The notes under the pieces were generated by a model. The model did not search any database. It saw nothing but the letters and a program-made list of their open reading frames with translations, and was not told the DNA's origin. Of a stretch of 64,000 nucleotides of DNA, positions 15,497-25,252 are shown in pieces. The DNA is from Planctomycetales bacterium (GTDB lineage: Bacteria; Planctomycetota; Planctomycetia; Planctomycetales; Planctomycetaceae). Where the stretch lies: NCBI GenBank assembly GCA_028285345.1, contig JANQPT010000016.1, positions 1-64,000 on the forward strand, given 5' to 3'. Position 1 is the first letter of the stretch, and each line of letters starts with the position of its first letter. The translations under genes were made by a program, and so were the position numbers.

Positions 15497-18400
15497 ATGA
15501 AATCGATAATACGCTGGGCAGTGTCGAATTCACCGGCGATGAACACGCTAATGATCTGCGTGTTGCTTGTCGGCGGCGCCAGCCTGTACATGATGCGGCG
15601 CGAGGTGTTTCCTGAGTTCGAGATGGAGACGATCCTGATCACCGTCCCCTATCCCGGCGCCAGTCCTGAGGAAGTGGAGGAGGGGATCTGCCAGAAGATT
15701 GAGGAAGCGGTCCAATCGATTTCGGGCATCAAGAAGCAAACGGCGGTCGCCCGTGAGGGATTTGGGTATCTGATCCTCGAATTGGAGTCCGACATCCCCG
15801 ACGTGCAAAAGACGCTTGCCGAGGTCCGCTCCGAAATCGACCGCATCTCGACATTCCCCGTGATCGCCGAAGATCCGGAGATTAAACAGATCACATTCCG
15901 CCAACCGGCGATTCGCGTCGGCATCATCGGACCAACACAGGAAGGACCGGAAGCGGAATTGAAACTGCGGGATATCGCCGAGCGCGTCCGCCGCGATTTG
16001 CTGCAATTGTCATCGGTCTCTCAAGCCAACATCATCGGCGGCCGCGACTATCAAATCGACGTGGAAATTCCCGAATCGACACTCCGCAAACATGGGCTGT
16101 CGTTGGAGCAGGTTGCGGAAGTCATTCGCCGGCAGAATATGGAACTTCCCGGCGGCAGCATGAAGACCGATTCTCAGGAGGTATTGCTCCGCGGCAAAAA
16201 CAAGCAAAGCGTCGGCGAGGAAATCGCCAAGATTCCGCTCGTCACCGAGCAGAGCGGCGTCGTCTTGACCGTCGACGATTTGGGCCGAGTCCGCGATGAA
16301 TTCGCCGACACAACCGCCATCAATCTCATCAACGGCCGCCCAGGAATGACGATTTCCGTCGATCGGACCGCCAGCGAAGACTTGCTGACAATCGTCAATG
16401 AAGTCAAAGAGTACGTGGCCCGCCAGGACGTTCCCGAGGGATACGAACTGCAGACTTGGCGCGACCGTTCCGTCGATGTCCGCGACCGGATGGAACTGCT
16501 TAGCCGCAACGGCCTGCAGGGACTCGTGCTCGTCTTTCTGGTCTTGGCGCTGTTTCTTGAGTTGCGCCTCGCATTTTGGGTCGCGCTGGGCATTCCGATC
16601 GCCATTCTGGGCGCCGGCGCCGTGTTGCTCTTCAGCGGCCATACGCTCAACATGCTGACGATGTTCGCCTTTTTGCTGGCGCTGGGGATCGTCGTGGATG
16701 ACGCGATCGTCATCGGCGAGAACATTTATGCCCACCGCCAACAGGGAAAAGGTCTCTTACGGGCGGCCATCGACGGCACCGCGGAGGTCGTCCCGGCGGT
16801 CGTCGCCTCCGTCGCGACGACGATCATCGCATTTATGCCGCTGATGTACGTCACCGGCGTGATGGGCAAATTCATCGCTGTGATGCCGGTCGCCGTGATC
16901 GCCATGCTGCTCATTTCGCTGTTTGAAAGCACATTCATTTTGCCCTGCCACCTCTCGCACAAGCGGGGCATGTTCTTGATCATCGTCGAATGGCTGCTCT
17001 ATCCGCTCAAACCGCTCGCCCTGCTGTTCGGATGGCTAAACCGCCATGTCTCACAGGGATTGGACTGGTTTATCTCGCATTGCTACCTGCCCAGTTTGGG
17101 TTTCGCCGTCCGCAACCCGGCGGTTACGATCAGTTTTGCGGCCACGCTGCTCATGGTCAGTGTGGGATTGATTATCGGCGGCATCGCGCCGTGGAGCATC
17201 TTTCCCAAGCTAGACAGCAATTCAATTCAAGCCCAAGTGGTGTATCCCGACGGAACACCGAGTTCCGTCGCCGATGAAGCGACCGCGCGAATCGAACGCG
17301 TCATCGAGCAAATCAATCGCAAATATGTGGAAAGCGCGGATATGCCCATCGTCCGACTCACGCGCCGTGGCGTGGGGAGCATGAGTTCTCGGGGACCGAT
17401 GGGAGAAGGAGGACAAGAGTCCGGCAGCAATGTGGGTGAGGTCTCGGTCGAACTGGTTCCGCCGGAAGAGCGGACAATCAACAGCCAGCAGATCATCAAG
17501 GAGTGGCGCGAGGCGTGCGGAAAGTTTCCCGGCGCGCAGAGTGTCTCCTTCCGCAGCCAGAGCATGGGACCGGACGGCTTGCCGATCGAATTCAAACTGC
17601 TGGCCGACCAAACCAACCTCACGGAGTTGGAATCCGCCGTGGAAGACGTAAAGGCCAAGTTGTCGGAATACCCCGGAGTGAATGACATTGCCGATGATTC
17701 CACACCCGGCAAGTGGGAGTTTCAGATCAAGGTCAAAGAGCGCGCCCATTCAATGGGAGTGACTGTCGGCGACTTGGCCGAGACCGTCCGTGCTTCCTAC
17801 TACGGTGACGAAGTCATGCGGCTACAGCGGGGACGGCACGAAGTCAAACTGATGGTCCGCTATCCCAAGGAAGAGCGCCGCTCGCTAACCAATTTTGAGG
17901 ACATCCGCGTGCGTACGGGGGACGGCGCTGAACGCCCGTTGACGGAATTGGCGGACGTTACTGTCGCACGGAGTTATGGGGAGATCAACCGCATCGACCA
18001 AATGCGGGCCATCACCATCTCCGCCGATATGGACGAAACACTTGGCAATACCGCCGAAATCATGCGCGATCTCCGCGAAAACCACATGGACCAGTTACTG
18101 GCAGCTCACCCCGGCGTCCACGTCCGCTACGAGGGAGAGGCCGAGCAGACGCAGGACTCCGTGAGCAGCATGTTTAAAGGGTTCGTCGTCGCTGTGCTGG
18201 GAATGTTCGTATTGTTAACCGTCCAATTCCGCTCCTATTTGCAGCCACTGTTGATCCTGGCGATTATTCCCTTCGGCGCCATTGGCGCCATCGGTGGACA
18301 CGCGCTGATGGGGCTGCCGATCTCGCTCTTCAGCCTGTTCGGCTTGGTGGCACTCACCGGCGTGGTCGTTAACGATTCAATCGTGTTGGTCGATTTCATC

Positions 18401-18817
18401 AACCGTCGCGTTGCAGAGGGCATTCCGCTGATTCAAGCGCTGCTCGATGCCGGTCAGCGGCGTTTTCGCCCTGTGCTGTTAACGTCGGTCACGACGGTGG
18501 CGGGACTGGCGCCAATGCTCTTCGAGACCTCGTTTCAGGCTCAGATCCTCATTCCGATGGCGGTCAGCCTCTGCTTTGGCCTGATGCTGGCAACCGTATT
18601 GGTGTTGTACCTGGTGCCGGCGTTCTACTTTGTCTACTTCAAAGCGGTCTCTTGGTCCGACTCGGTAATGCAGCATGACGACGAGACGTCAGAGACGCCG
18701 CACCGAGAGCTGCCGCCGGCCGCCGAAACGCCGACGCACGTGGAACCGGAACAGGACCTCTGGCAACCGCACGACAAGAACACGAAAGTCGCCGACGAAC
18801 CGGCCGGCGTACCTTAA
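15497..18817 (+). CDS. RND efflux transporter permease (AcrB/MdtB-like)
   Basis: The protein has 1106 residues with the RND repeat of 12 transmembrane segments and two large periplasmic loops. TM1 is MNTLMICVLLVGGASLYMM, followed by PEFEMETILITVPYPGASPE as in HAE1-type pumps. The proton-relay Asp pair is in ALGIVVDDAIVIGENI, and LVALTGVVVNDSIVLVDFIN is the matching segment of the second half. A charged C-terminal tail of about 60 residues extends beyond the usual end. It pumps hydrophobic compounds by proton antiport. It lies 135 bases after the adaptor gene; that gap contains no gene. Confidence 0.92.
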   Translation: MKSIIRWAVSNSPAMNTLMICVLLVGGASLYMMRREVFPEFEMETILITVPYPGASPEEVEEGICQKIEEAVQSISGIKKQTAVAREGFGYLILELESDIPDVQKTLAEVRSEIDRISTFPVIAEDPEIKQITFRQPAIRVGIIGPTQEGPEAELKLRDIAERVRRDLLQLSSVSQANIIGGRDYQIDVEIPESTLRKHGLSLEQVAEVIRRQNMELPGGSMKTDSQEVLLRGKNKQSVGEEIAKIPLVTEQSGVVLTVDDLGRVRDEFADTTAINLINGRPGMTISVDRTASEDLLTIVNEVKEYVARQDVPEGYELQTWRDRSVDVRDRMELLSRNGLQGLVLVFLVLALFLELRLAFWVALGIPIAILGAGAVLLFSGHTLNMLTMFAFLLALGIVVDDAIVIGENIYAHRQQGKGLLRAAIDGTAEVVPAVVASVATTIIAFMPLMYVTGVMGKFIAVMPVAVIAMLLISLFESTFILPCHLSHKRGMFLIIVEWLLYPLKPLALLFGWLNRHVSQGLDWFISHCYLPSLGFAVRNPAVTISFAATLLMVSVGLIIGGIAPWSIFPKLDSNSIQAQVVYPDGTPSSVADEATARIERVIEQINRKYVESADMPIVRLTRRGVGSMSSRGPMGEGGQESGSNVGEVSVELVPPEERTINSQQIIKEWREACGKFPGAQSVSFRSQSMGPDGLPIEFKLLADQTNLTELESAVEDVKAKLSEYPGVNDIADDSTPGKWEFQIKVKERAHSMGVTVGDLAETVRASYYGDEVMRLQRGRHEVKLMVRYPKEERRSLTNFEDIRVRTGDGAERPLTELADVTVARSYGEINRIDQMRAITISADMDETLGNTAEIMRDLRENHMDQLLAAHPGVHVRYEGEAEQTQDSVSSMFKGFVVAVLGMFVLLTVQFRSYLQPLLILAIIPFGAIGAIGGHALMGLPISLFSLFGLVALTGVVVNDSIVLVDFINRRVAEGIPLIQALLDAGQRRFRPVLLTSVTTVAGLAPMLFETSFQAQILIPMAVSLCFGLMLATVLVLYLVPAFYFVYFKAVSWSDSVMQHDDETSETPHRELPPAAETPTHVEPEQDLWQPHDKNTKVADEPAGVP

Positions 18818-18873
18818 CGGTGCATCGGGAGCATTCACCGCCGACTGTCGCACGGAATGACGCGTGGTCGATG

Positions 18874-19575
18874 TCAGGCCGCCTCGCGGCGCAGTTCTTC
18901 ATCAATCGCATCGGCGGCGAGTGAACGGTCGAAAGGAAGCAACACCGCCGTTTCCGTCGACAAGCGGCCGCTTCGCCAAAGTATCTCGGAACAGGCGACC
19001 GCCGACAGCATCGTTGAATGTCCCACCAGCGGCAACACCATCGCAAATCTCCGTTGCCAGAAGCCGTATTTGGCCACGGCAACCCAGAACGCATGCGGCA
19101 CCAGTCCCGGCAGTATCATGCAGAGCGTCGCACCCAGCAGCAGACTCGTCAGCAGGCGGTTTTCCAAATACGGCCGCAGCGGTTCGAAATTCACCGAGGC
19201 CCACCACACCAACAGGCCCAAACCAATCGTCACCCAGACTTCCGTTCCCGCCATCTGCAGTACACGGCTCAGCAGACAGGCGATTACAAAAATCATCCAC
19301 CGGTGAAAGTCGTCCCCGCGCAGCACCCACATGGTCACCGTCGCGACAAAACTCACTGCCAAAACCCAAGCGCTGGTTCGCTGAAACCATTGCGAGGAGT
19401 TGTACCGCCAAATCTCCGGAAAAAACCACTGCAGACAGGTCACCGCGGCTGCGACCGGGATGAGCAGCATCCACGGCGAGCAACTGCGCAGCACCGTCCA
19501 GAAGTTCTTCGCGTGATTCGAAAAGCGGCTGCGAATTCGATCAAAGAGTCGGGCCCGGGCTTCCAATGCGTTCAT
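18874..19575 (-). CDS. Hypothetical multi-pass membrane protein
   Basis: The protein has 233 residues with about five or six hydrophobic segments, for example PWMLLIPVAAAVTCLQWFF, AWVLAVSFVATVTMWVL and LLTSLLLGATLCMILPGLV. I do not recognise the family. The C-terminus is charged (DEELRREAA). The start at 19575 is chosen because AGGAAGGGAAC lies upstream at a suitable distance; the frame extends further to 19656 without such a signal. It converges with the RND pump gene, with 56 bases between the two ends. Confidence 0.75.
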   Translation of the reverse strand: MNALEARARLFDRIRSRFSNHAKNFWTVLRSCSPWMLLIPVAAAVTCLQWFFPEIWRYNSSQWFQRTSAWVLAVSFVATVTMWVLRGDDFHRWMIFVIACLLSRVLQMAGTEVWVTIGLGLLVWWASVNFEPLRPYLENRLLTSLLLGATLCMILPGLVPHAFWVAVAKYGFWQRRFAMVLPLVGHSTMLSAVACSEILWRSGRLSTETAVLLPFDRSLAADAIDEELRREAA

Positions 19576-19973
19576 TGACGTTCCCTTCCTGAGAACGGGG
19601 ACGGCATCGCGAGAGGAGCGAGCAGATTCCATCTCGCGTCTTTGTGTCGGGAGCACCTCCCAGTATCAATGAGGCTCAACTGGCTGACTGCGTTGCGTAC
19701 GTCACGAAATCTCTCAGCGGGCCGTCCCGGAAGCAGTGGCATCCTAAACACATTCTCCAAATCGAAAAAGCTCAGTCGGGCCTGCGACAGCTATCTTAAT
19801 TGGTCAAAACTCCCATGATCGGCTTCCCGTTCCTCTATACAGACCCAGTGCGGTTGCGCGTTCCGCCGCCGACTGCTACGGATTTCGTGAATTCAGCGGC
19901 CACAGATTTCGCTTTCTGCACGCGATGCATACAATGTGCTTTTTGAACGATTCTGTTCATCGATGTTGTCGAT
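19576..19973. other. Intergenic region between divergent genes
   Basis: This region must carry the promoters of the membrane protein gene (minus) and the ornithine cyclodeaminase homologue (plus). I see no further gene, RNA or strong hairpin. Confidence 0.5.
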
Positions 19974-20906
19974 ATGGCCATTCCCCAACTCAATGATGAG
20001 GACGTTCGCCGCAATTTACCGATTCCCGTTGCGGTCGACGTCATGGAACAAGCGTTCGCCCTGCACGCCGCGGGCAGCTTGATTGCGCCCGCGCGCACGC
20101 CGGTCGATCTTCAAGTGGGACGGTTGGTCTTCACCACCGGCGCGGTCACGGAACAGGGGCCCTGTCTGGGATTTCGCGTGTATGATATCAGCCAGTTGCA
20201 CTCGCCAAACCGGGGCGAATTGACCGTTGTCTTCGATCCTGACGGCGGGGCGCTCAAAGGGATCGTCACCGGGCCGCTATTGGGAGCGGTTCGCACCGGC
20301 GCCATCGGCGGAGTCGCCGTCAAGTACGCCGCCCGCCCCGACGCGAAGTCGCTATCCATCCTGGGCACCGGATTTCAGGCGCACACGCAACTCCGAGCGG
20401 CGCTCACCGTCCGGGAATTTACGACTGTCCGCATTTTCAGCCGCTCCGCCGACAACCGAAACGCCTTCGCACAACAGGCTGCCGAATACACTGACGCAGA
20501 AATCCTCGTTTGTAACACCGCCCGCGAAGCGGTCGAAAACGCCGACGTCCTGATCTGCGCGACCGTGAGCCGCGATCCGCTGTTCGAAGCCGCCTGGCTG
20601 CCTCCCGGCGCGCATGTGAGCACCATCGGCCCTAAGTTTCATTCCGGCAGCGAACTCGATCCGCAATTGGCATCGCGGGCGTCGCTGATTTTCACCGATT
20701 CACCAGCACAGGCCGCCGCAATCGGCGAGGATTTCATTCTGGCCGGCAGCGACGATTATCAGCGGATGATTTCCTTGAGCGACATCGTGTCAGGAAAACA
20801 ACCGGCCCGGAGTTCCTCTGAGGACATCACGCTGTTCTATTCGCTCGGTTTGGCGGGAACGGAAGTTCTACTGGCCGATCGATTGCTGATGAGGCTTGAG
20901 GATTGA
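19974..20906 (+). CDS. Ornithine cyclodeaminase / mu-crystallin family protein
   Basis: The protein has 310 residues, the usual family length. The family pattern is visible: ARTPVDLQVGRLVFTTGAVT near the N-terminus, VFDPDGGALKGIVTGPLLGA and RTGAIGGVAVKYAARPDAK in the middle, and the Rossmann loop SILGTGFQAHTQ for NAD(P). A second nucleotide-binding section includes RIFSRSADNRNAFAQQ. Members are NAD(P)-dependent ornithine cyclodeaminases, ketimine reductases or amino-acid dehydrogenases; the exact substrate cannot be told. The last five codons and the stop lie inside a G-rich heptamer-like repeat. Confidence 0.88.
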   Translation: MAIPQLNDEDVRRNLPIPVAVDVMEQAFALHAAGSLIAPARTPVDLQVGRLVFTTGAVTEQGPCLGFRVYDISQLHSPNRGELTVVFDPDGGALKGIVTGPLLGAVRTGAIGGVAVKYAARPDAKSLSILGTGFQAHTQLRAALTVREFTTVRIFSRSADNRNAFAQQAAEYTDAEILVCNTAREAVENADVLICATVSRDPLFEAAWLPPGAHVSTIGPKFHSGSELDPQLASRASLIFTDSPAQAAAIGEDFILAGSDDYQRMISLSDIVSGKQPARSSSEDITLFYSLGLAGTEVLLADRLLMRLED

Positions 20907-20932
20907 GGCGAGAGGCTGTAGGGCTCGTCGTT
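20892..20932 (+). repeat. Heptamer-like repeat, copy 1
   Basis: Repeated units of the GGCTTGA / GGCTGTA type in tandem (AGGCTTGAGGATTGAGG... AGAGGCTGTAGGG). It overlaps the 3' end of the gene before it. Related units occur in reverse orientation at 21471-21503 and again at 51726-51745. Confidence 0.5.
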
Positions 20933-21005
20933 GGAAGCTTTTTCTGAGGGCGTGTGACCTATGGCCTCGCATGCCGCCGACAAATTGTCCGTAGCGGGCG
21001 GCAGG

Positions 21006-21329
21006 CTACATCACTCGGTCGGCGGCCCAGGCGTAACGTCGGCCGGTTTTGAATTCCTTATACTCGGCGTCGGTCCGCTCGTGGATCAGTTCGCGCTTGT
21101 AAGCGGTGTTCACCGCGTCCAAAATCGGCACGATCTCTTTGTCAGGATAGCCCAGCCCGGTGATCTCGAAGCTATCCCCGTTGATATCAAACACGCGAAA
21201 CCGATCCTGCCACACACGCACCCGCCGCAACATCCGCAGTTCGCTCTGCGTGCGCTTCAAGAACTCAAGCGCGTCGGCGATTGCTCCCGAGCCAAATTCA
21301 TGTTGTGCCAACGGCAAAGTGTCAGACAT
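21006..21329 (-). CDS. Small hypothetical protein
   Basis: The protein has 107 residues starting MSDTLPLAQHEFGSGAIADAL. It is mostly helical by eye (ALEFLKRTQSELRMLRRV), followed by a strand-rich section (FRVFDINGDSFEITGLGYP). I recognise no family, but the codon use and clean stop fit a real gene. The ATG at 21329 is chosen over the one at 21380 as the first Met followed by the conserved-looking body. It lies after the mfd gene on the same strand and may be its operon partner, separated by the heptamer repeat. Confidence 0.55.
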   Translation of the reverse strand: MSDTLPLAQHEFGSGAIADALEFLKRTQSELRMLRRVRVWQDRFRVFDINGDSFEITGLGYPDKEIVPILDAVNTAYKRELIHERTDAEYKEFKTGRRYAWAADRVM

Positions 21330-21470
21330 TGCTCTCTGTGAATACATCACAAACGTGTGGAATCGGTAACTGGTTTCCAAACTCCAGTTTGGTAACGAGT
21401 CGCAACGTGCGGATTCATCGACTTCCGTTTCACCCAGACGCGAGCCCGCAAAACAGACTCCTAACCACCA

Positions 21471-21503
21471 ACCCTAAAGCCTACAGCCAAAAGCCTCAAG
21501 CCT
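21471..21503 (-). repeat. Heptamer-like repeat, copy 2
   Basis: Read on the minus strand this is GGCTTGAGGC...GGCTGTAGGC...AGGGT, the same units as copy 1 in the opposite orientation. It abuts the mfd stop codon. Confidence 0.5.
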
Positions 21504-24500
21504 ATTCAAATTCTTCCCCCGGCCGCAGCGCCTCGACGATCGTGTCGAAGATCACCTCCGGAGTCGCGTCGACCCCTTTGGGCAGCGGCAGATAGGCGCT
21601 TCGTCCGTCGGCGACACGCAGTTTGTTGCGCGTGAAGATTTTTAACTGTTGGATCTTCTTCGCGTCGCGATACTTGAAGACGGCGTAGTTTTCCTCCAAG
21701 TGGATGTCGTCGATCTGCCAGAAGTGGGCCATCAGTTGCAAGCCCCGCAGTTCCAAGAGCCGTCGGACTTCCGGCGGTAGCGGTCCAAAACGGTCAGCCA
21801 GTTCCGCGTCAAATTCATGCAGTTGGTCAAAATCCTGCGTCCGCGACAGACGGCGATAGACTTCGATCTTCGCCCGCCCCGGCGGCACATACGAACCGGG
21901 CAGAAACGCCGAGATTGGCAAATCGACCGCGACGTTGGCCATCTGCCGCAGCGGCTGATTGGTCATTGTGCGGATGCAATCTTCCAGCAATTGGCAATAC
22001 AGCTCATAGCCGACGCTGGCGATGTGCCCGCTTTGCTCGTTGCCCAGGATGTTGCCCGAACCGCGGATCTCCAGATCCCGCATGGCGATTTGAAAGCCTG
22101 CTCCCAGGTCGCTGAACTCCTCGATGGCTTTCAGCCGTTTCGCGGCGGTACTGGAGAGTGTGCGGCCCTCTTCGAGCACCAAGTAACAATAGGCCCGGTT
22201 CTTATACCGCCCGACCCGTCCCCGCAGTTGATGCAGATCCGCCAGACCGTATTTGTCCGCCTGATGGATGAAGATTGTGTTCGCGTTGGGAATGTCCAGC
22301 CCGCTCTCGATGATCGTGGTGGCGACCAGCACGTCGGTGTCCCGCCGCACGAACGATAACATGGCGGGCTCCAATTCGCCTTCCTTCATCTGCCCGTGGA
22401 CGATGCCGATGCGGGCTTCGGGGACCAGCGCCTGAATCTTGTCCGCGATGCTTTGAATGTTGTAGACGCGATTGTGGACGAAATAGACCTGTCCCGAACG
22501 GTTCATTTCGCGGATGATCGCTTGGCGGATCAGCTCACCGTCAAAGCGGCAGATGCGGGTTTCGACCGCCAAACGGTCGCGGGGCGGCGTCTGCAGGTTT
22601 GAAATGTCGCGAATTCCCACCAGCGACATATGCAGCGTGCGGGGTATCGGCGTGGCGCTCATGGTGAGGACGTCGACTTCCAGCCGCAGCCGTTTGAGCA
22701 TTTCTTTGGCAGCGACGCCGAATCGCTGCTCTTCATCGATGATCAACAGACCCAGATCGTGGAATTCGATATCCTTCTGTACGAGCCGGTGGGTGCCGAT
22801 CACCAAGTCGACGGCGCCGGATTTCAGGTCCTCCAAGATCGCCCGCTGCTCGCGTTTGGTTTTGAATCGCGAAAGTACCGCGACATTGAACGGGTATTCC
22901 GCCATCCGTTCGCAGAACGTGCGGTAATGCTGCTCGGCCAACACCGTCGTCGGCACCAGCACCGCGACCTGCTTGCCGGAATCGACTGCCTTAAACGCCG
23001 CACGGATCGCCATCTCGGTCTTGCCGTAGCCGACGTCGCCGCAAATCAGCCGGTCCATCGGCCGCGGCCGCTGCATGTCGCCGCGAATCGAATCCATCGT
23101 CGTCACTTGATCGGGCGTTTCCTGATAAGGGAACGACGCCTCGAACTCGCGCTGCCACAGGCTGTCGTCGGGAAACTTGTGCCCCGACTTCGTCTCCCGC
23201 TGCGCTTGCAGCTCGATCATGTCCCCCGCCAAGTCGCGGACCGCCTCTTCGACGGCTTGTTTCTTGCGCTCCCAACTCTTGGAACCGAGCTTTGACAACT
23301 GCGGGGCCGTTTTTGAACCGCCCACGTATTTTTGCACGAGGTGAATCAGCGAAACCGGCACAAACACCCGGCTGCGGCCGTGGAATTCCAGTTCCAAATG
23401 CTCTTCGCGCTGGTCGCCCTTTTGCAGCACTTTCATACCGCGATAGCGGGCGATCCCTTTCGTCAGATGCACAACGAGGTCGGCCTCGCCCAACTCCAAA
23501 AAGGAATCGATCGCCCGCGATTCCACTTTGGCAGTCTTGCCGACAGCGCGGCGCACCTCGTGCCGATGGAACAGTTCATGGTCGCTGAGCACCACGACCC
23601 GATCCGCCACCATCCGAAAACCGGCGGTCAATCGGCCCACACATAGCGAGATCTGATCCGTCTGCGCCAACCGGCTCTCGGCAATCAGTTCCGCGAGCCG
23701 CTCCTGTTCTCCCTCATTGTGGCAGGCGACCACCGCCCGTTCGTCGGCGGCAAGTAATGTTCCCAACTCCTCGATCGCTTCGCCCGCTTTGCCGCTGAAC
23801 CGCTCGACCGATTCGATTTGGAGGTGGCAAGTCGCTTCCATGCTGTCGCCGGAGAGCGCGGAGATCGTAACCGTGGGGTGCCGCATACACTGAGCCAGCG
23901 TCGCGTCCACTTGATAGAACCCGCGCGGATCGTCCAAACGCTGCAGATAATGTTTACCCTCGGCAACGAGCTCCTCCGGTTCGATCAGAGCAATCCACGG
24001 CGTGCCGGTCAGGTAACTCAAAAAATGTTCGCCCAAAAGCCGATCGCCGTTGGATTCCTCACCGCTGCCGGGTGGTGCAACCAATGTGATTGCCGCTTGT
24101 GGAAGATCTTCGATCTTCCGCTGCGTGTGCACGTCGAAGCTGCGAATCGACTCCAATTCATCGCCGAAGAATTCCAAACGCAGCGGGTCGACCGCATCGG
24201 GCGAGAAGATGTCGACAATTCCGCCATGCATGCTGAATTCGCCCGGCAACTCGATTCCGGACACATGTTCCAAACCCATGTCGACGAGCCGCCGGACGAG
24301 TTCCTCCGGGTCAATTTCATCACCGACGCTGAACGACTGCGTGCCGCGGGTCAGTTCATCATGACTGGGAACTGGTTGCAACAGGGCGGGCAGGCTGGTG
24401 ACGAGCGTTTTCGGCGGGGCGGACGACGTTAGCTTTCTCAACACCCGCAGCCGCGCGCCGAAAGTTTCATCGGTCACGTTGTGGTCTTTGGGGAGCGATT

Positions 24501-24783
24501 CCCAGGCGGGAAAGATCAGCGGCTCAACGCCGGTCAGCCCGGCGACATCGTCGGCAAAGTCGTCGACATCGGAGATGCGCGGCAACACGATCAGCAGGCA
24601 GCCGGGGGCCTTGCCGGCCACTGCAGCAGTGGTCAGCGCGCAAGCTGACCCCCAGGCTCCGTCGATCGTCCCGCTCTCGCCGCGCTTGAGCGCCGCCAGG
24701 ACCTCGCCGAAACCGTCCGACCACAACAGCAGCGGCACCAGGTCGCCCAGATGCCGTAGTGAAGCTTGCGTTTTCGTGGGCAT
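21502..24783 (-). CDS. mfd: Transcription-repair coupling factor Mfd
   Basis: The protein has 1093 residues (E. coli Mfd has about 1150). It contains the UvrB-homology N-terminus (LIFPAWESLPKDHN), the RNA-polymerase-interacting CarD-like domain (ELGEADLVVHLTKGIARYRG), the helicase Walker A GDVGYGKTE (~582), the DEEQ box LIIDEEQRFGV (~681), SATPIPRTLHMSL, and the RecG-like TRG region QLRGRVGRYKNRAYCY. It removes RNA polymerase stalled at lesions and recruits UvrA. The ATG at 24783 gives the standard N-terminus; the longer frame to 24933 has no support. Confidence 0.96.
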   Translation of the reverse strand: MPTKTQASLRHLGDLVPLLLWSDGFGEVLAALKRGESGTIDGAWGSACALTTAAVAGKAPGCLLIVLPRISDVDDFADDVAGLTGVEPLIFPAWESLPKDHNVTDETFGARLRVLRKLTSSAPPKTLVTSLPALLQPVPSHDELTRGTQSFSVGDEIDPEELVRRLVDMGLEHVSGIELPGEFSMHGGIVDIFSPDAVDPLRLEFFGDELESIRSFDVHTQRKIEDLPQAAITLVAPPGSGEESNGDRLLGEHFLSYLTGTPWIALIEPEELVAEGKHYLQRLDDPRGFYQVDATLAQCMRHPTVTISALSGDSMEATCHLQIESVERFSGKAGEAIEELGTLLAADERAVVACHNEGEQERLAELIAESRLAQTDQISLCVGRLTAGFRMVADRVVVLSDHELFHRHEVRRAVGKTAKVESRAIDSFLELGEADLVVHLTKGIARYRGMKVLQKGDQREEHLELEFHGRSRVFVPVSLIHLVQKYVGGSKTAPQLSKLGSKSWERKKQAVEEAVRDLAGDMIELQAQRETKSGHKFPDDSLWQREFEASFPYQETPDQVTTMDSIRGDMQRPRPMDRLICGDVGYGKTEMAIRAAFKAVDSGKQVAVLVPTTVLAEQHYRTFCERMAEYPFNVAVLSRFKTKREQRAILEDLKSGAVDLVIGTHRLVQKDIEFHDLGLLIIDEEQRFGVAAKEMLKRLRLEVDVLTMSATPIPRTLHMSLVGIRDISNLQTPPRDRLAVETRICRFDGELIRQAIIREMNRSGQVYFVHNRVYNIQSIADKIQALVPEARIGIVHGQMKEGELEPAMLSFVRRDTDVLVATTIIESGLDIPNANTIFIHQADKYGLADLHQLRGRVGRYKNRAYCYLVLEEGRTLSSTAAKRLKAIEEFSDLGAGFQIAMRDLEIRGSGNILGNEQSGHIASVGYELYCQLLEDCIRTMTNQPLRQMANVAVDLPISAFLPGSYVPPGRAKIEVYRRLSRTQDFDQLHEFDAELADRFGPLPPEVRRLLELRGLQLMAHFWQIDDIHLEENYAVFKYRDAKKIQQLKIFTRNKLRVADGRSAYLPLPKGVDATPEVIFDTIVEALRPGEEFE

Positions 24784-24982
24784 TTTCGCTAGGGGCGAAT
24801 TGTAGCGGCAATTGGCTTCTTGGCAAATGCGTGTTCTCAGCTGAGCAGCACCACGCAGGATTGTACATCCCCAGATTTGCCGGACCGAACGTCTAACGGA
24901 CTTCCATCGCGGCGCTGATGATCGTGTAAGCAAAGTCGTTCACGAGAATGACCTCGGCCTGTACGTGAAGTGCTACAAATAA

Positions 24983-25050
24983 AACGCAGATTACGCGGAT
25001 TTTCGCAGAATAGAGAAGATTTCTGCGATAATCTGCGTAATCCGCGTTTC
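24983..25050. repeat. 29-bp near-perfect inverted repeat
   Basis: The arm 24983-25011 (AAACGCAGATTACGCGGATT then TTCGCAGAA) pairs with 25021-25050 at about 26 of 29 positions, with a 9-base spacer. Each arm also carries the core GCAGATTACGCGGAT or its variant. It lies in the 470-base gap upstream of mfd, which holds no other gene besides the terminator described next. It may be a mobile palindromic element or a strong RNA hairpin. Confidence 0.7.
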
Positions 25051-25180
25051 AACTTCGTTCCCCGACAATCACTTCTGATCTATCGATCGCCGAATCGAAT
25101 CACCAGAAATCGACAGGAGCTAAGGGGGCCGCCGCGACTGAAGAAAAATCAATCTCGCCCGAGTAATAACCCGCGCACGA

Positions 25181-25221
25181 AAAATCCGGGGCTGGATGAC
25201 GAGCACCACAAGCCCCGGATT
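25181..25221 (-). terminator. Rho-independent terminator of the YTV gene
   Basis: On the minus strand, AATCCGGGGCT (25221-25211) pairs with AGCCCCGGATT (25193-25183) across a 17-base loop and runs into a U-rich tail (ATTTTTCG). It lies 32 bases after the stop of the Cys-rich gene at 25253. Confidence 0.75.
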
Positions 25222-25252
25222 CGATTTTACTGATTAGACGCCAATGCCAAGA

